Assembly: GCF_900312815.1 (NCBI RefSeq)
Contig: NZ_OMPE01000006.1
Location: forward strand, 1 to 64,000
DNA from: Aquimarina sp. AU474
Lineage (GTDB): Bacteria > Bacteroidota > Bacteroidia > Flavobacteriales > Flavobacteriaceae
Length of the DNA: 64,000 nt
Direction: 5' to 3'
The notes below the pieces were generated by a model. The model was given only the letters and a program-made list of their open reading frames with translations, was not told the origin of the DNA and did not search any database. A program made the position numbers and the translations under genes. The first letter of the stretch is position 1. Each line of letters opens with the position of its first letter. Shown here one piece after another: positions 43,697 through 53,472 of the stretch.

Positions 43697-44974
43697 CTAC
43701 TGCATAACCATATAGTTATTCATAGATTGCTTTAATTTAAATTTGGGAGCAAGATTATTTTGGGGATCATCAAATAGATCTTTCACATCAATAAAATTTT
43801 TGGTGAATCTATTATATTTTAAAATATTTAAAGAACTTTTCTTAATCACTTGGTTTGAAACTTCGACACCTTCACTGTGGATATTAAAGAAACTATTATC
43901 CATCATAAACGCTTTTTGTATTAACGCCAATGAAGTATATGATTTATCAAATTTGACAACATCCGAAAAACCTGATATTTTTGATTTATGGATATAGGTC
44001 ATTGCAGAGTTTGTGGTGTAAATTGCTGACCCAGTGTGTTGAAAATTGGTCTTATCGGATAGATTTACTAATGTTGCGTTGGTAATAGTAACATCTGTAA
44101 TGTCATTTGGTTTTGTAAAACCTAAGCTTTTATTGTAACCATCAACCTCGATCGCATAAGAACCGGTAGGACTTGTGATATAAGGATGACGTACGGCTAC
44201 TATGTTATTTAAGTTTCCTTTAAAACCTTCCGAAATATGGTAATCATCTTCATTGGCTTTAAAAGAAATTAGGTTTTGAATATTGTTTGTTCCTCCGTGA
44301 AAATTAAAAGAATCTTGTCCAGAGTGACTTATCATAATATTATCTATAATAGAAGATGAGCCGATGCTGTATAAAGAAAGTCCGTTAGATCCTTTTTTTC
44401 TTTTGGTAGTGTTACCAGAAAATTCAATTCGTACATATCTAAGGATGACAGTCTCTTCATTTAATTGATCTCCACCATATGATGAGAATTGAGGATTAAA
44501 GTTCCCTTCCATAATACCTGTTCCGGAGGCAGTGTTTGTTTTTCCTGATCCAGCAATAATGATACCACCCCAATCTCCGCTGTTACGTGATTTGGCAGCT
44601 TTATTAGAAGTAAAAACAATAGGATAAGATTTTGTTCCGGCAGCAATTAGTTTTGATCCTTTTGTGATAATAAGGTTTGCTGGGTTTTTATGATCACCTC
44701 TTATAATTGTACCTTCTTGAATCGTTAATGATGCGCCACTTGTTACATAAACATCGCCAGAGATTAAATACACAACATCATTTGTTAAGTATGTATTATT
44801 GGCAATAATATTTGGTAGTTTTTCTTCAGCAGTAGGGTAATCTGTTTTGTTCGGGGAGAAATTGGTCCATACTTTCGCCCATCTGTCGTCATTTTCATTA
44901 AAATCTTGTGCAATAATAGTTGAAGAAAAAAGGAGTAAAATTAAACCTGTAACCAATGAGCAATGTTTAAGCAT
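43697..44974 (-). CDS. Secreted parallel beta-helix-like protein, partner A of duplicated module (copy 1)
   Basis: A signal peptide ('MLKHCSLVTGLILLLFSSTI', ending IIAQ) is followed by repeated strands typical of right-handed beta-helix surface proteins of Bacteroidota: 'YLISGDVYVTSGASLTIQEG', 'TIIRGDHKNPANLIITKGSK', 'PIVFTSNKAAKSRNSGDWGG' and 'YVRIEFSGNTT'. The GDWGG segment is conserved in such proteins, which are often called hypothetical or adhesin-like. No type IX sorting domain or lipobox is visible, so final location is uncertain. The 147-aa partner gene follows after 71 bases. A paralog with the same partner lies immediately upstream (45971). Confidence 0.85.
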   Translation of the reverse strand: MLKHCSLVTGLILLLFSSTIIAQDFNENDDRWAKVWTNFSPNKTDYPTAEEKLPNIIANNTYLTNDVVYLISGDVYVTSGASLTIQEGTIIRGDHKNPANLIITKGSKLIAAGTKSYPIVFTSNKAAKSRNSGDWGGIIIAGSGKTNTASGTGIMEGNFNPQFSSYGGDQLNEETVILRYVRIEFSGNTTKRKKGSNGLSLYSIGSSSIIDNIMISHSGQDSFNFHGGTNNIQNLISFKANEDDYHISEGFKGNLNNIVAVRHPYITSPTGSYAIEVDGYNKSLGFTKPNDITDVTITNATLVNLSDKTNFQHTGSAIYTTNSAMTYIHKSKISGFSDVVKFDKSYTSLALIQKAFMMDNSFFNIHSEGVEVSNQVIKKSSLNILKYNRFTKNFIDVKDLFDDPQNNLAPKFKLKQSMNNYMVMQ

Positions 44975-45430
44975 AATAGTTTGTTTTGGGGTTAAAACTA
45001 TTGGAGGAAATTTCTCTCCCTCAATTTTGGGATTACTAAGTTAACAGAGTTTTGTTAAAGTTGGTTACGTTTTTACCGTAAACTTTGTACGTTCGTCGTT
45101 ATTTTAACTATAATTATGAAAACATTATGAGTATTATTCCTACTCTTGTTAAATTTAGTTTACTGATAATCAAAAAATTAAGAAATATTGGTGTATATCA
45201 GCTGGGTATTGTGTAATTCGACGAGCGTCGTTCATTTTTGTTAAAAAAAGGGTCTTTTCCCCTGAATATTATTATCTATAATGTCATTTTTGACAGCTAA
45301 ATTTTTGATTTATTTTGAAAAAACTAACCTGTTAGTTGCCAATCGATTATAAAAGTTGCCTAAATGAACACTTAAATCATAGAAATTTACTTTGAAATCG
45401 ATGCGATATTATATCCTAAAAAGAAATTAA
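44975..45430. other. Intergenic region between the two module copies
   Basis: About 450 bases hold no convincing ORF on either strand. The part near 44975-45110 must carry the promoter for copy 1. Several short T/A runs occur, but no TAnnTTTG with a proper -33 was found. The terminator of copy 2 lies at its right end. Confidence 0.5.
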
Positions 45431-45431
45431 C

Positions 45432-45464
45432 AAAAAACCAACCTTTTTAAGGTTGGTTTTTAAT
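45432..45464 (-). terminator. Terminator after the second module copy
   Basis: AAAAACCAACC and GGTTGGTTTTT form a perfect stem around TTTTTAA, with A/T runs on both sides. It follows the stop at 45490 in the minus direction. Confidence 0.85.
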
Positions 45465-45489
45465 ATGTTGTAATAGTTGGTTGTGCTAT

Positions 45490-45927
45490 TTAGAAATTCC
45501 CATTAGCTCCAATTCTTATCTTTTTTATAATTTCTTCAAAATATAAAATAGCCCAAACTATTTTTTCCGTATCTGCATAAGGAATAAACTCGGATATTAT
45601 CTCGTTTGTACTTTCTGCGGTTTCAGTTGTCTCTTCGTGATATTTATCGAGAGATTTTAGGTGATCAGAACTTTCTTTAATACCGATATCCGATAAACTA
45701 ACTCCTGCTTCATTGGTTAAAGCTAGATAAGGCAGGATTGTTGTTATTTCTTTTACTCGTTCTGTGTATAGTTGTATTAGTTCCCCTTTTTTTAATTCTT
45801 CTAGTTGATCAATAGTATGAAATTTACCAATCATAATATTTTGGTCAAAAAACACATTTTTTTTGGATTGTGCATGACTGTAAGCCGAGATAAAAATTAG
45901 AAAAAGGATACTACTTAATGTTTTCAT
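45490..45927 (-). CDS. Small secreted protein, partner B of duplicated module (copy 2)
   Basis: This 145-residue protein has a signal peptide ('MKTLSSILFLIFISAYSHAQ') and the blocks 'LKKGELIQLYTERVKEITTI', 'LPYLALTNEAGVSLSDIGIK' and 'IPYADTEKIVWAILYFEEII', ending 'KKIRIGANGNF'. The match to copy 1 is strong over the whole mature protein and weakest in the linker around residues 85-105. The same two-gene order occurs in both copies, indicating selection to keep the pair. Function unknown. Confidence 0.85.
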   Translation of the reverse strand: MKTLSSILFLIFISAYSHAQSKKNVFFDQNIMIGKFHTIDQLEELKKGELIQLYTERVKEITTILPYLALTNEAGVSLSDIGIKESSDHLKSLDKYHEETTETAESTNEIISEFIPYADTEKIVWAILYFEEIIKKIRIGANGNF

Positions 45928-45970
45928 TGTGTAAAAGTATTTATTAATATTCGATCATATATGCCAAAGA

Positions 45971-47239
45971 CTAATGCGTAACAGTGTAACTCTTAGGGTC
46001 TTTGATCGAAAATTTAGGATGTTTTTTGTTAAGCGGATCTGTGAACAGATCTTTGACGCTTTTAAAATTATTAGTGTACATATTATACTTTAATAGTCGA
46101 TCTGTTTGGATCTTAAACTCAAAGCTAAGCAATACTGGTGTATTATGTACATTAAAAATACTGTTTTCTAATAAAAAACACTTCTCTATATCATGATAAG
46201 ATTGGTATGATTTATCAAATTGTATAATATTTGCGAAACCAGATATTTTTGATTCGGTAATTTCTAATCTAGCTAGATTTTTTGAAGAAATCGCTGCTAC
46301 TGTATGTTGATAATTTTTTTGATCGGATAAATTAATTAGGGATGCGTTTCGGATATTAACATGAGATAAAGAACTTGGATTAACATACCCTTCCTTTTTA
46401 TCATACCCATCAGTTTCGATAGCATAAGAACCGCTAACGTCGCTAATGTAAGGGTGTCTTATTGCCATAATATTGTTAAGCTCTGCTTTATATCCAAGGG
46501 TGAAATCAAAATCATCATCCTTGGCTTTGTAGGATATTAAATTATGCATGTCTACCGATCCCCCAAAGCATTCAAAAGAATCGTCTGCCGAATAGCTTAT
46601 CATGATGTTATTTATAATTGATTTTTTACCTAAAGCATATAATGATAGACCATTTAGTTCTTTGGATTTATCAATTTTTTTTCCAGCAAATTCAATTCTT
46701 ACAAATGACATTTCGGCTGTTGATTCGTTATTAAGATCACCGCCATAACTTGAGTATTGAGGTAAAAAATTCCCTTCCAGCACTTTTGAAGTCGAAGGGG
46801 AGTTAATTTTTCCTGAACCTGCAATAATAATTCCTCCCCAGTCTCCAGGTTTCCTAGATCTTGGAGCGCTGTTAGATGTAAAAATAATAGGAGATGTCTT
46901 GGTGCCATTTGCTATTAGTTTTGATCCTTTTGTTATTATTAAACTTGTAGGGTTTTCTTTATCGCATCTTATAATTGTACCTTCTTGAATGGTGAGTGTT
47001 GCGTCGTTGGCTACATACACATTTCCGGACATCAAATACACAACATCATTTCTTAAATAAGAATCTGTTTCGATAAGATTAGGGAGAATTTCTTCGGGTT
47101 CAGGGTAGTCCTGAAGGTTGGGTTCAAAACTTGTCCACCCATTAGTCCATTTCATATGGGGGTCGCTAATTTCGGTTTGTGAAAAAGAGAAAATGGAGAA
47201 ACAACAACAAATAATTATTGGTAGTGTATTCAATTTCAT
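45971..47239 (-). CDS. Secreted parallel beta-helix-like protein, partner A of duplicated module (copy 2)
   Basis: Paralog of the protein at 43697-44974. After the signal peptide (ending FSFSQ) come 'YLMSGNVYVANDATLTIQEG', 'TIIRCDKENPTSLIITKGSK', 'RKPGDWGGIIIAGSG' and 'MSFVRIEFAGKK', and near the end both copies share a similar 'NxFxVKDLFxDPxNxxxPKF' block. At 422 residues the length is almost equal to copy 1 (425). Divergence is spread over the protein, so the duplication is not recent. No sorting domain or lipid anchor is visible. Confidence 0.85.
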   Translation of the reverse strand: MKLNTLPIIICCCFSIFSFSQTEISDPHMKWTNGWTSFEPNLQDYPEPEEILPNLIETDSYLRNDVVYLMSGNVYVANDATLTIQEGTIIRCDKENPTSLIITKGSKLIANGTKTSPIIFTSNSAPRSRKPGDWGGIIIAGSGKINSPSTSKVLEGNFLPQYSSYGGDLNNESTAEMSFVRIEFAGKKIDKSKELNGLSLYALGKKSIINNIMISYSADDSFECFGGSVDMHNLISYKAKDDDFDFTLGYKAELNNIMAIRHPYISDVSGSYAIETDGYDKKEGYVNPSSLSHVNIRNASLINLSDQKNYQHTVAAISSKNLARLEITESKISGFANIIQFDKSYQSYHDIEKCFLLENSIFNVHNTPVLLSFEFKIQTDRLLKYNMYTNNFKSVKDLFTDPLNKKHPKFSIKDPKSYTVTH

Positions 47240-47446
47240 AGCGGGGTTATTTTGGTTTGGAATTAAAATTAAAATTATACCATTATTTTACTGACAATTG
47301 TGACGTTATTAAATCGTTAACCTAATTTTAAGCAATATATTGCCTGTAGGATAATGGTTTTATCCACAAAAATTCCTTTGGGAGTTGAAAAGAATATCCA
47401 GTTCTAAAATGTGAAGAAAGTATTGTTAGTAAGTTTTTGGATGTGT

Positions 47447-50080
47447 TTAATTTTTAACCGAATCCTTTTTCTTTTTTCGCCCTAAAAATCCACCTAAAAT
47501 GTTTTTAGCAGTATTTTTTAATGCATCATCATTAGTTGCCGAAGAATCTTTTTTCTTTGACCCTCCTAGAAGGTCCGTAAGCACCTTTGTACCTTCGCCT
47601 ACAATCTTTTCTTTTGCCTTTTCTTTTTGCTTATTAACTATTTGCTGGGTAAGCTGTTTTACAGCTTGACCTGTATTTAAATTTACCTTAGGATTAGTGA
47701 AATTTCCTGAAATTCCTATAGGAAGTCCAACGGTCATACTATTGGCTTCTTTTTCATCAAGTTGAGATATTAAACTCCCTACCTCACTACCTAGATACTT
47801 AGCAGGAACATCAAGGGTAACATTGTAATTCATACTTTGATCAAAACTGTGATTTCCTCCGGCCGTTATTTTTATACCTTCTACATCAAACTCGAAAGGC
47901 TTAACATTAATTTTTCCATCATCAAAACTCAAATTGGTTTTGATATCCTTTAAATTTAATTTATCGAGTTCTACAAAATTAAGTTGACCATCTAATTTTG
48001 ATAAAAGAGGAGTTTTAGTGGTAGATATTTGAGCATTTAAGATTTCGGCAAGGGCTTTTCCTTTTAATGAGGTTAATACTGGTGTAAGATCATCGTTTAA
48101 TCTACCGTTAAGGTTTATTTGAGAAGTAAGATTTCCTGTTAGTGCACGTGCAATAGGAGCAAGACCTTTAATGAGCTCAAGATTATTGAAAGATTGAACG
48201 ATATCAATTTTACTTAAATCTAAGGCCATATCAAATGTGGGGACTTCAGATTTTGTAGATACATTACCATTAAAAGCTAATCCACCATCGAATATATTTG
48301 AAGTAACATCTTGTAAGTAAGCAGTTTCATCTTTGATTTTTACTGTTCCCTTTGTGTTTTGAAGTGTTAGGTTATCGTAGATAACTTTTTTAGTATCAAA
48401 ATTAAGAGTAGCATCTAGAAAAGAGGGTATCTTCATTACTTCATTTTCTTTCTGCCTAGAATCAGAAGTTTCTTCAGAGACATCTTCGGGAGTACCAGAA
48501 TCGCTGACCATAAAATCACTTACTGCAAAAACACTGGATGTAACATTAAAGTTTCCTTTTAAATCTTGTTTAGAAAATAAAAACCCCATAAGATTGTCTA
48601 TAGTTCCTGTAGCTCCAAGATCAGATTTGCCTGTACTGGCTTCCATTTTATCTAATGAAATAGTTTGAGGATTAAAACTTACGTTTGCTTCTTCAATTTT
48701 AACTTCATTTGGGAGATCCGCAGATGCGTATGTGAACTTAGATATACTAGCTGTTCCCGAGCTTTTTACATTTTGATATTGCTCTTTTTCCAAAGATTGC
48801 ATGTCAAAATGTGTTCTTATATCGGCATTTACTATGCCATTGATTTTTTCCTCAAGCTCTAATGGGTAGGCTTGATTTAAATTTGCCAAATTTAGAGTTC
48901 CTTTCATCATCATGTCGACGATCATGTTTTTGGTTAGATTTTTTAAATACCCTTTGGCGGCAAAAGAATCTTCGTCTATCCTAAAAGTTAAGTTATCTAT
49001 CTTAACAAAGGTATCATCAACTAATCCTGTTTCATTTTTTATTTGCGTGTCGATATTAATGTTTCTAACTCCTTTAGGGAGATCAGGGTATTTAAAGGAT
49101 GCATTGTGAGATTGTATTTGTATATCCATGGTAGGGATATAGGTGTCATCAGATTTTCCTTTAACGATTCCATTAATCGAAAAATCTCCTGTGGTGGTTA
49201 CTCCATCAAGGTTTTTTGCGTAGGTTTCTGGTATAACAGCAAGAAAATTTTTAAAATCAGAAGTTGGAGTCTTAAAACTTAAATCTACATCTATATGTTT
49301 TTCATTCAATTGAACAAATCCAGCAAACTCTAAAGGTAATCTATTGATAAGAGCCTTATTTTCTTTAAAAGAATATCGTTGGTTTTTAAGGTCTAATTCT
49401 ATTTCTGCATCCAAGTGCAGTTTGTTGTTGTTTAAATATTTAGTGTCCTCTAAACTAAATGATACCTCGGTATTTGTTTTGGTGTCCAAAATCACCTTTT
49501 CGCCAGAAACAGATCCGTCACCTTGATGATTAAGATGTGTCATTTCTAAAACGGTTTTACTTACATCATCAATAAAAAAGATTTTACTATCATTAATTTC
49601 ATAATGTTCTAGATCAAAAACAAAAGAACCACTGTCTTCTTCATCAGGTGCAGGTGCAGGTGTTACTTCGTTTTTATTCGTTTTGGTAATGTCAAAATTT
49701 GAATTACCCAGAGAATCTGTTTTAATGGCAATATGAGCTTCGTCAATAATTATTTTTTGAACATTTATGGCTTCCGATGCATCTTTGAACAATTCATTGA
49801 TCGACATATTTAATGCTATTTTTTTAGAATAGGCAAGTGTGTCTCCTTCAAAAGGAGCGTAATTTATGACCGAAAGTTCATCTATAATGACCGAAGCTTT
49901 AGGGAAGCTTCTGACTAAGCTAATATCAATATCAGCAAAATCAACCTTTGCATTTACATGTTCATTAACCAGATAACGCACCTTATCTTTAATGGTTCCT
50001 TTAAATATAAAAGGTATCGAAATGATGCCGATAATGCAAAGTAAAAGGATAACACCAAGAATTTTTAGGGCCTTTTTCAT
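47447..50080 (-). CDS. AsmA-family envelope protein
   Basis: An N-terminal membrane helix ('ALKILGVILLLCIIGIISIP') anchors a long periplasmic beta-rich body of about 800 residues. 'NEHVNAKVDFADIDISLVRS' and 'FPKASVIIDELSVINYAPFE' are the usual AsmA start, and the C-terminal region has 'ARALTGNLTSQINLNGRLND' and 'VGLPIGISGNFTNPKVNLNT'. It ends in a lysine-rich tail. AsmA-like proteins are thought to help lipid or outer-membrane protein transport between the two membranes. It appears monocistronic. Confidence 0.9.
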   Translation of the reverse strand: MKKALKILGVILLLCIIGIISIPFIFKGTIKDKVRYLVNEHVNAKVDFADIDISLVRSFPKASVIIDELSVINYAPFEGDTLAYSKKIALNMSINELFKDASEAINVQKIIIDEAHIAIKTDSLGNSNFDITKTNKNEVTPAPAPDEEDSGSFVFDLEHYEINDSKIFFIDDVSKTVLEMTHLNHQGDGSVSGEKVILDTKTNTEVSFSLEDTKYLNNNKLHLDAEIELDLKNQRYSFKENKALINRLPLEFAGFVQLNEKHIDVDLSFKTPTSDFKNFLAVIPETYAKNLDGVTTTGDFSINGIVKGKSDDTYIPTMDIQIQSHNASFKYPDLPKGVRNINIDTQIKNETGLVDDTFVKIDNLTFRIDEDSFAAKGYLKNLTKNMIVDMMMKGTLNLANLNQAYPLELEEKINGIVNADIRTHFDMQSLEKEQYQNVKSSGTASISKFTYASADLPNEVKIEEANVSFNPQTISLDKMEASTGKSDLGATGTIDNLMGFLFSKQDLKGNFNVTSSVFAVSDFMVSDSGTPEDVSEETSDSRQKENEVMKIPSFLDATLNFDTKKVIYDNLTLQNTKGTVKIKDETAYLQDVTSNIFDGGLAFNGNVSTKSEVPTFDMALDLSKIDIVQSFNNLELIKGLAPIARALTGNLTSQINLNGRLNDDLTPVLTSLKGKALAEILNAQISTTKTPLLSKLDGQLNFVELDKLNLKDIKTNLSFDDGKINVKPFEFDVEGIKITAGGNHSFDQSMNYNVTLDVPAKYLGSEVGSLISQLDEKEANSMTVGLPIGISGNFTNPKVNLNTGQAVKQLTQQIVNKQKEKAKEKIVGEGTKVLTDLLGGSKKKDSSATNDDALKNTAKNILGGFLGRKKKKDSVKN

Positions 50081-50131
50081 GTGTTTATGTTGATTATGTT
50101 TTGTTAAAAAGTTTTATAAAGTAACGATTTG

Positions 50132-50139
50132 CAAAGGTA
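50132..50139 (-). promoter_or_regulatory. -7 element of the AsmA-family gene
   Basis: TACCTTTG on the minus strand is an exact TAnnTTTG match 52 bases before the start codon. The -33 region is weak. Confidence 0.45.
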
Positions 50140-50176
50140 CTATGTTGCTTTTTTTAAGTTAACTATTTGTTAGATT

Positions 50177-50884
50177 TTATATTTCAAGATTAATTTCTTC
50201 TCCTTGTTTCAGGTTAAATTTCTTACGAAAAGCATAAACTGCCAAGTATAAAATTGGCGTATCAAGTGCAGCTACTAGGATTTTAAACAAAAAACCATTT
50301 AGCAACAACAATCCAAATCTATCCCAGGAAATGATATCAGTAGAGCATAGTAATAAAAGTACTGTTGCAGTATCAATAAATTGAGAAGAAAATGTAGAGA
50401 AGTTATTTCGTAGCCATAGATGTTTTCCTTTGGTAACTCGCTTCCAGAAATGAAAAATTTGAATATCAATATATTGTGCAAATAGATAGGCTATCATAGA
50501 AGCAAAAACAGCAATAGCTGTGGCTCCAAAGACGCTTTTAAATACTTCATCATTTATAGGTGACCAAGAGGTGGCTGGAACGGCTGTAGCGACTGATACT
50601 ATTAATAAAGAGAAAAATGAGGCAAAAATTCCTGCAGTAACTATTTGATTTGCCTTTCGTTTTCCGAAAATTTCACTGATAATATCTGTTATCAAAAAAG
50701 TTATTGGATATGGTAATATGCCAACAGAGATTTCAAAAGTGTAAATTCCGAAAAAATCCCAATGAAAAAATTTTTGAAAAATTAGATTAGATGCAACAAG
50801 AGAGGAGATAAACAAAGCCCCTAGGATAAGATAAATTCTGTACGCGGCTTGTTTGTCCTTAATGCTTAAGGTAGAATTGTTCAA
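50177..50884 (-). CDS. Queuosine-precursor (YhhQ/VUT-type) membrane transporter
   Basis: Six hydrophobic helices and the family motifs 'VASNLIFQKF', 'LPYPITFLITDIISEIFGKR' and 'YLFAQYIDIQIFHFWKRVTK' identify a DUF165/VUT-family transporter, which in E. coli (YhhQ) imports queuosine precursors. The longest ORF runs to 51016, but its first 44 residues are polar, unlike the family, and it would overlap the divergent folK start. A TTG at 50884 ('NNSTLSIKDKQAAYRIYL') gives a family-like 235-residue protein; I prefer this start without certainty. Confidence 0.85.
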   Translation of the reverse strand: MNNSTLSIKDKQAAYRIYLILGALFISSLVASNLIFQKFFHWDFFGIYTFEISVGILPYPITFLITDIISEIFGKRKANQIVTAGIFASFFSLLIVSVATAVPATSWSPINDEVFKSVFGATAIAVFASMIAYLFAQYIDIQIFHFWKRVTKGKHLWLRNNFSTFSSQFIDTATVLLLLCSTDIISWDRFGLLLLNGFLFKILVAALDTPILYLAVYAFRKKFNLKQGEEINLEI

Positions 50885-50992
50885 AATAGAGTAGTTAATA
50901 ATACTTCGCACAAAAATAAGGCGATGTGGTTTTGTTTTACTTAATTTGTTCTTAAAAATAAGAAGTTCTGTCCAGAATATAAACCTCTCGTA

Positions 50993-52117
50993 TTGAAAAC
51001 ACCAAATCTCGTACATATTTCATTAGGTAGTAATATGGGAAATCGACTAGATTTTCTTCAAAAAGCTACTCAAAAAATTTATCAAACTATTGGAGGCATT
51101 AGGGCTATTTCTGGTGTGTATAAAACACCTTCTTGGGGGTTTGAAAGTGATGATTTTTACAATGCTTGTATTGCTATAGATACATTTTATTCCACTAGTG
51201 AAGTCTTAGGCTATTTACTGCAAATTGAGGTAGAGTTAGGAAGGAAAAGGGAAGGGGATGATGTCTATCAAGCAAGGACAATAGATTTGGATATAGTGCT
51301 TTCCTCTGAAGGAATAATTAATACTAAAAAACTTATTGTTCCTCATCCGTCTATGCAGGATAGAAAATTTGTTTTGGCACCTTTGGCTGAAATTGCGGAG
51401 AAAGAAAAGCATCCAGTGCTACAACAAACTATTAAAGAATTATTAGAAAGTGGTGAAGACGATTCGATAGTGTCATTAATCGATGAAAAGATTGTAAACC
51501 CTAAAGAGGGTTATGATCTGGCACGATTTCAGTATTTAACAATTGAAGGAAATATAGGCGCAGGAAAAACAAGTTTAGCACAACTAATTTCAAACGAGTT
51601 TAATGCTAAGCTTATTTTAGAACGTTTTGCTGATAATCCTTTTTTGCCAAAGTTTTATGAAAATATGGAGCGATATGCATTTCCTTTAGAAATGTCTTTT
51701 CTTGCCGATAGATATCAGAGATTGCAGGATGATATTGCTCAATTTGATCTTTTTACAGACTTTGTAGTAAGTGATTATGATGTGTTTAAGTCTTTAATTT
51801 TTGCACAAGTTACTTTACAAGAGGAAGAATTTGTATTGTATAAAAGAGTATTTGATTTAATGTACAGAAACCTTGCTAAACCGGGGCTATATATTTATTT
51901 ATACCAAAATACTGAGCGCCTATTGAGAAATATTAAAAAAAGGGGAAGGGATTATGAGCAAAAAATTAAACCTGAATATCTCGATAATATTAATAAAGGC
52001 TACCTACAGTTTATGAAATCTCAACCCGCCCTTAATGTGAAAATAATAGATGTTTCTGATTTGGATTTTATTGCTAATCGATCTGATTTTGTTTCAATCT
52101 TGGAGCAGATTTGCTAG
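50993..52117 (+). CDS. folK: Bifunctional FolK / deoxynucleoside kinase fusion
   Basis: Two enzymes are joined. Residues of about 1-165 are 6-hydroxymethyl-7,8-dihydropterin pyrophosphokinase: 'VHISLGSNMGNR', 'TPSWGFESDDFYNACI', 'RTIDLDIVL' and 'VPHPSMQDRKFVLAPLAEI'. Residues of about 175-374 are a deoxyadenosine/deoxyguanosine-kinase-like domain: P-loop 'TIEGNIGAGKTSLAQLI', 'ERFADNPFLPKFYENMERYA' and 'KKRGRDYEQKI'. This fusion is known in Bacteroidota. The start is a TTG at 50993, the only one that includes the first beta strand. It is divergent from the transporter gene. Confidence 0.92.
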   Translation: MKTPNLVHISLGSNMGNRLDFLQKATQKIYQTIGGIRAISGVYKTPSWGFESDDFYNACIAIDTFYSTSEVLGYLLQIEVELGRKREGDDVYQARTIDLDIVLSSEGIINTKKLIVPHPSMQDRKFVLAPLAEIAEKEKHPVLQQTIKELLESGEDDSIVSLIDEKIVNPKEGYDLARFQYLTIEGNIGAGKTSLAQLISNEFNAKLILERFADNPFLPKFYENMERYAFPLEMSFLADRYQRLQDDIAQFDLFTDFVVSDYDVFKSLIFAQVTLQEEEFVLYKRVFDLMYRNLAKPGLYIYLYQNTERLLRNIKKRGRDYEQKIKPEYLDNINKGYLQFMKSQPALNVKIIDVSDLDFIANRSDFVSILEQIC

Positions 52118-52156
52118 TAATTTGATTTTTTACACAACTTTGTCCGGTACTAGTTC

Positions 52157-53461
52157 TTAAGTTTTTTGTAATTCTTCAGCAATTTTTTGCACTTCATCAA
52201 GTACACGAAGTAGGTTGCCACTCCATAGTTGGGCAATCTGCTCTTCGGTATATCCACGTTTTACTAATTCTAAGGTTACGTTAAAAGTTTCTGAAGCATC
52301 GCTCCAGCCTTCAATTCCACCACCACCATCAAAATCTGAACTAATACCAACATGATCGATACCTATTTTGCCTACCATATAGTCAATGTGATTTACAAAA
52401 TCTATTACATCTACAGCAGGGGGTAAATTATCCATTTTTTTAACTTTTGCTCTACGTATGGCTGCCATGGTGCCTAAAAAATCATAGTATTTTTCTTTTC
52501 CTTCGGCACTTAGTTTCATTACTTCTTCGCGCTCTAACCAAGTAACCCCCATCGAATCGGCTATTTGTTTTCCTATTTCAATTTCTTTTACAGAACGCTT
52601 TTCAAATTTTTCTGTGTTTAGGTATGATGTAAAGGCAACAGTTTGTACAACACCACCATTTTCTTTTAACCATTGTAATTGCTCATCATCTAGGTTTCGA
52701 CTATGATCACAAAGTGCTCTGGCAGAAGAATGTGAAGCAATAATTGGAGCTTTGGTGAGTTCAATCATTTTACGCATAGATTCTTTGGATGGATGAGAAA
52801 CATCGATCATTATTCCTTGTTTATTCATCTCTGCAATAACTTCTTTGCCTAGGTGGCTTAATCCATTATGCAGCCATTTTCCATCTGCTTCACCAGTATT
52901 AGAATCACATAACTGGCTATGGCCATTATGAGATAAGGACATGTATCTCGCTCCTAAATCATGAAATTTTTTCACATTACTAATATCTAAACCTACAGGG
53001 TATCCATTTTCTATTCCGATCATGGCAACTTTCTTACCCTTTTTATAAATTCGTCGAACATCATCAGAAGTTAACGCGAGTTCTATTTGGTTTGGAGCAA
53101 TTTCTTTAGTGAGCTTATGGATAGCATCAAATTTAGACATAGCAATATCATAAGCTTTTGTATATCCAGCTTGATTTAGAGAATCTTGACCAGTATATAC
53201 AATAAACCAAGCGACATCTAATCCACCTTTATTCATTTTGGGTAATGTGATTTGCGAATTCAAGTCCTGAGTATAATTGATAGAATCTGTGAAGTTTTTA
53301 ATATTAATATCGCAGTGGGTGTCTAGAGTAATTATTTTATCATGAATTTCTTTTGCTTTGACAATGAGTTGATCTTCTAATAAGTTCTCTTTTTTTTGGC
53401 TTTCTTTCTTGCACGATATCATAAGAAATATAATTGCTACGAATAGTGAGATGTATTTCAT
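52157..53461 (-). CDS. Membrane dipeptidase (peptidase family M19), lipoprotein
   Basis: A lipoprotein signal ('MKYISLFVAIIFLMISCKKE') is followed by an M19 renal-dipeptidase fold. Metal ligands show in 'ITLDTHCDIN' (H-x-D), 'AMIGIENGYPV' (Glu), 'MIDVSHPSKESM' and 'IIASHSSARALCDHSRN', with the final Asp in 'VGISSDFDGGGG'. It should cleave dipeptides outside the cytoplasm with two zinc ions. At 434 residues it is complete. It follows the SpoU methyltransferase gene by 11 bases, so they form one transcript. Confidence 0.93.
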   Translation of the reverse strand: MKYISLFVAIIFLMISCKKESQKKENLLEDQLIVKAKEIHDKIITLDTHCDINIKNFTDSINYTQDLNSQITLPKMNKGGLDVAWFIVYTGQDSLNQAGYTKAYDIAMSKFDAIHKLTKEIAPNQIELALTSDDVRRIYKKGKKVAMIGIENGYPVGLDISNVKKFHDLGARYMSLSHNGHSQLCDSNTGEADGKWLHNGLSHLGKEVIAEMNKQGIMIDVSHPSKESMRKMIELTKAPIIASHSSARALCDHSRNLDDEQLQWLKENGGVVQTVAFTSYLNTEKFEKRSVKEIEIGKQIADSMGVTWLEREEVMKLSAEGKEKYYDFLGTMAAIRRAKVKKMDNLPPAVDVIDFVNHIDYMVGKIGIDHVGISSDFDGGGGIEGWSDASETFNVTLELVKRGYTEEQIAQLWSGNLLRVLDEVQKIAEELQKT

Positions 53462-53472
53462 GAGTGTGAATT

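Noticed and set aside
44461-44646. Minus-strand ORF of 61 codons within the beta-helix gene
   Set aside because: It lies in another frame of a well-supported secreted protein; a similar shadow occurs in copy 2 (46699-46908) only because the genes are paralogous.
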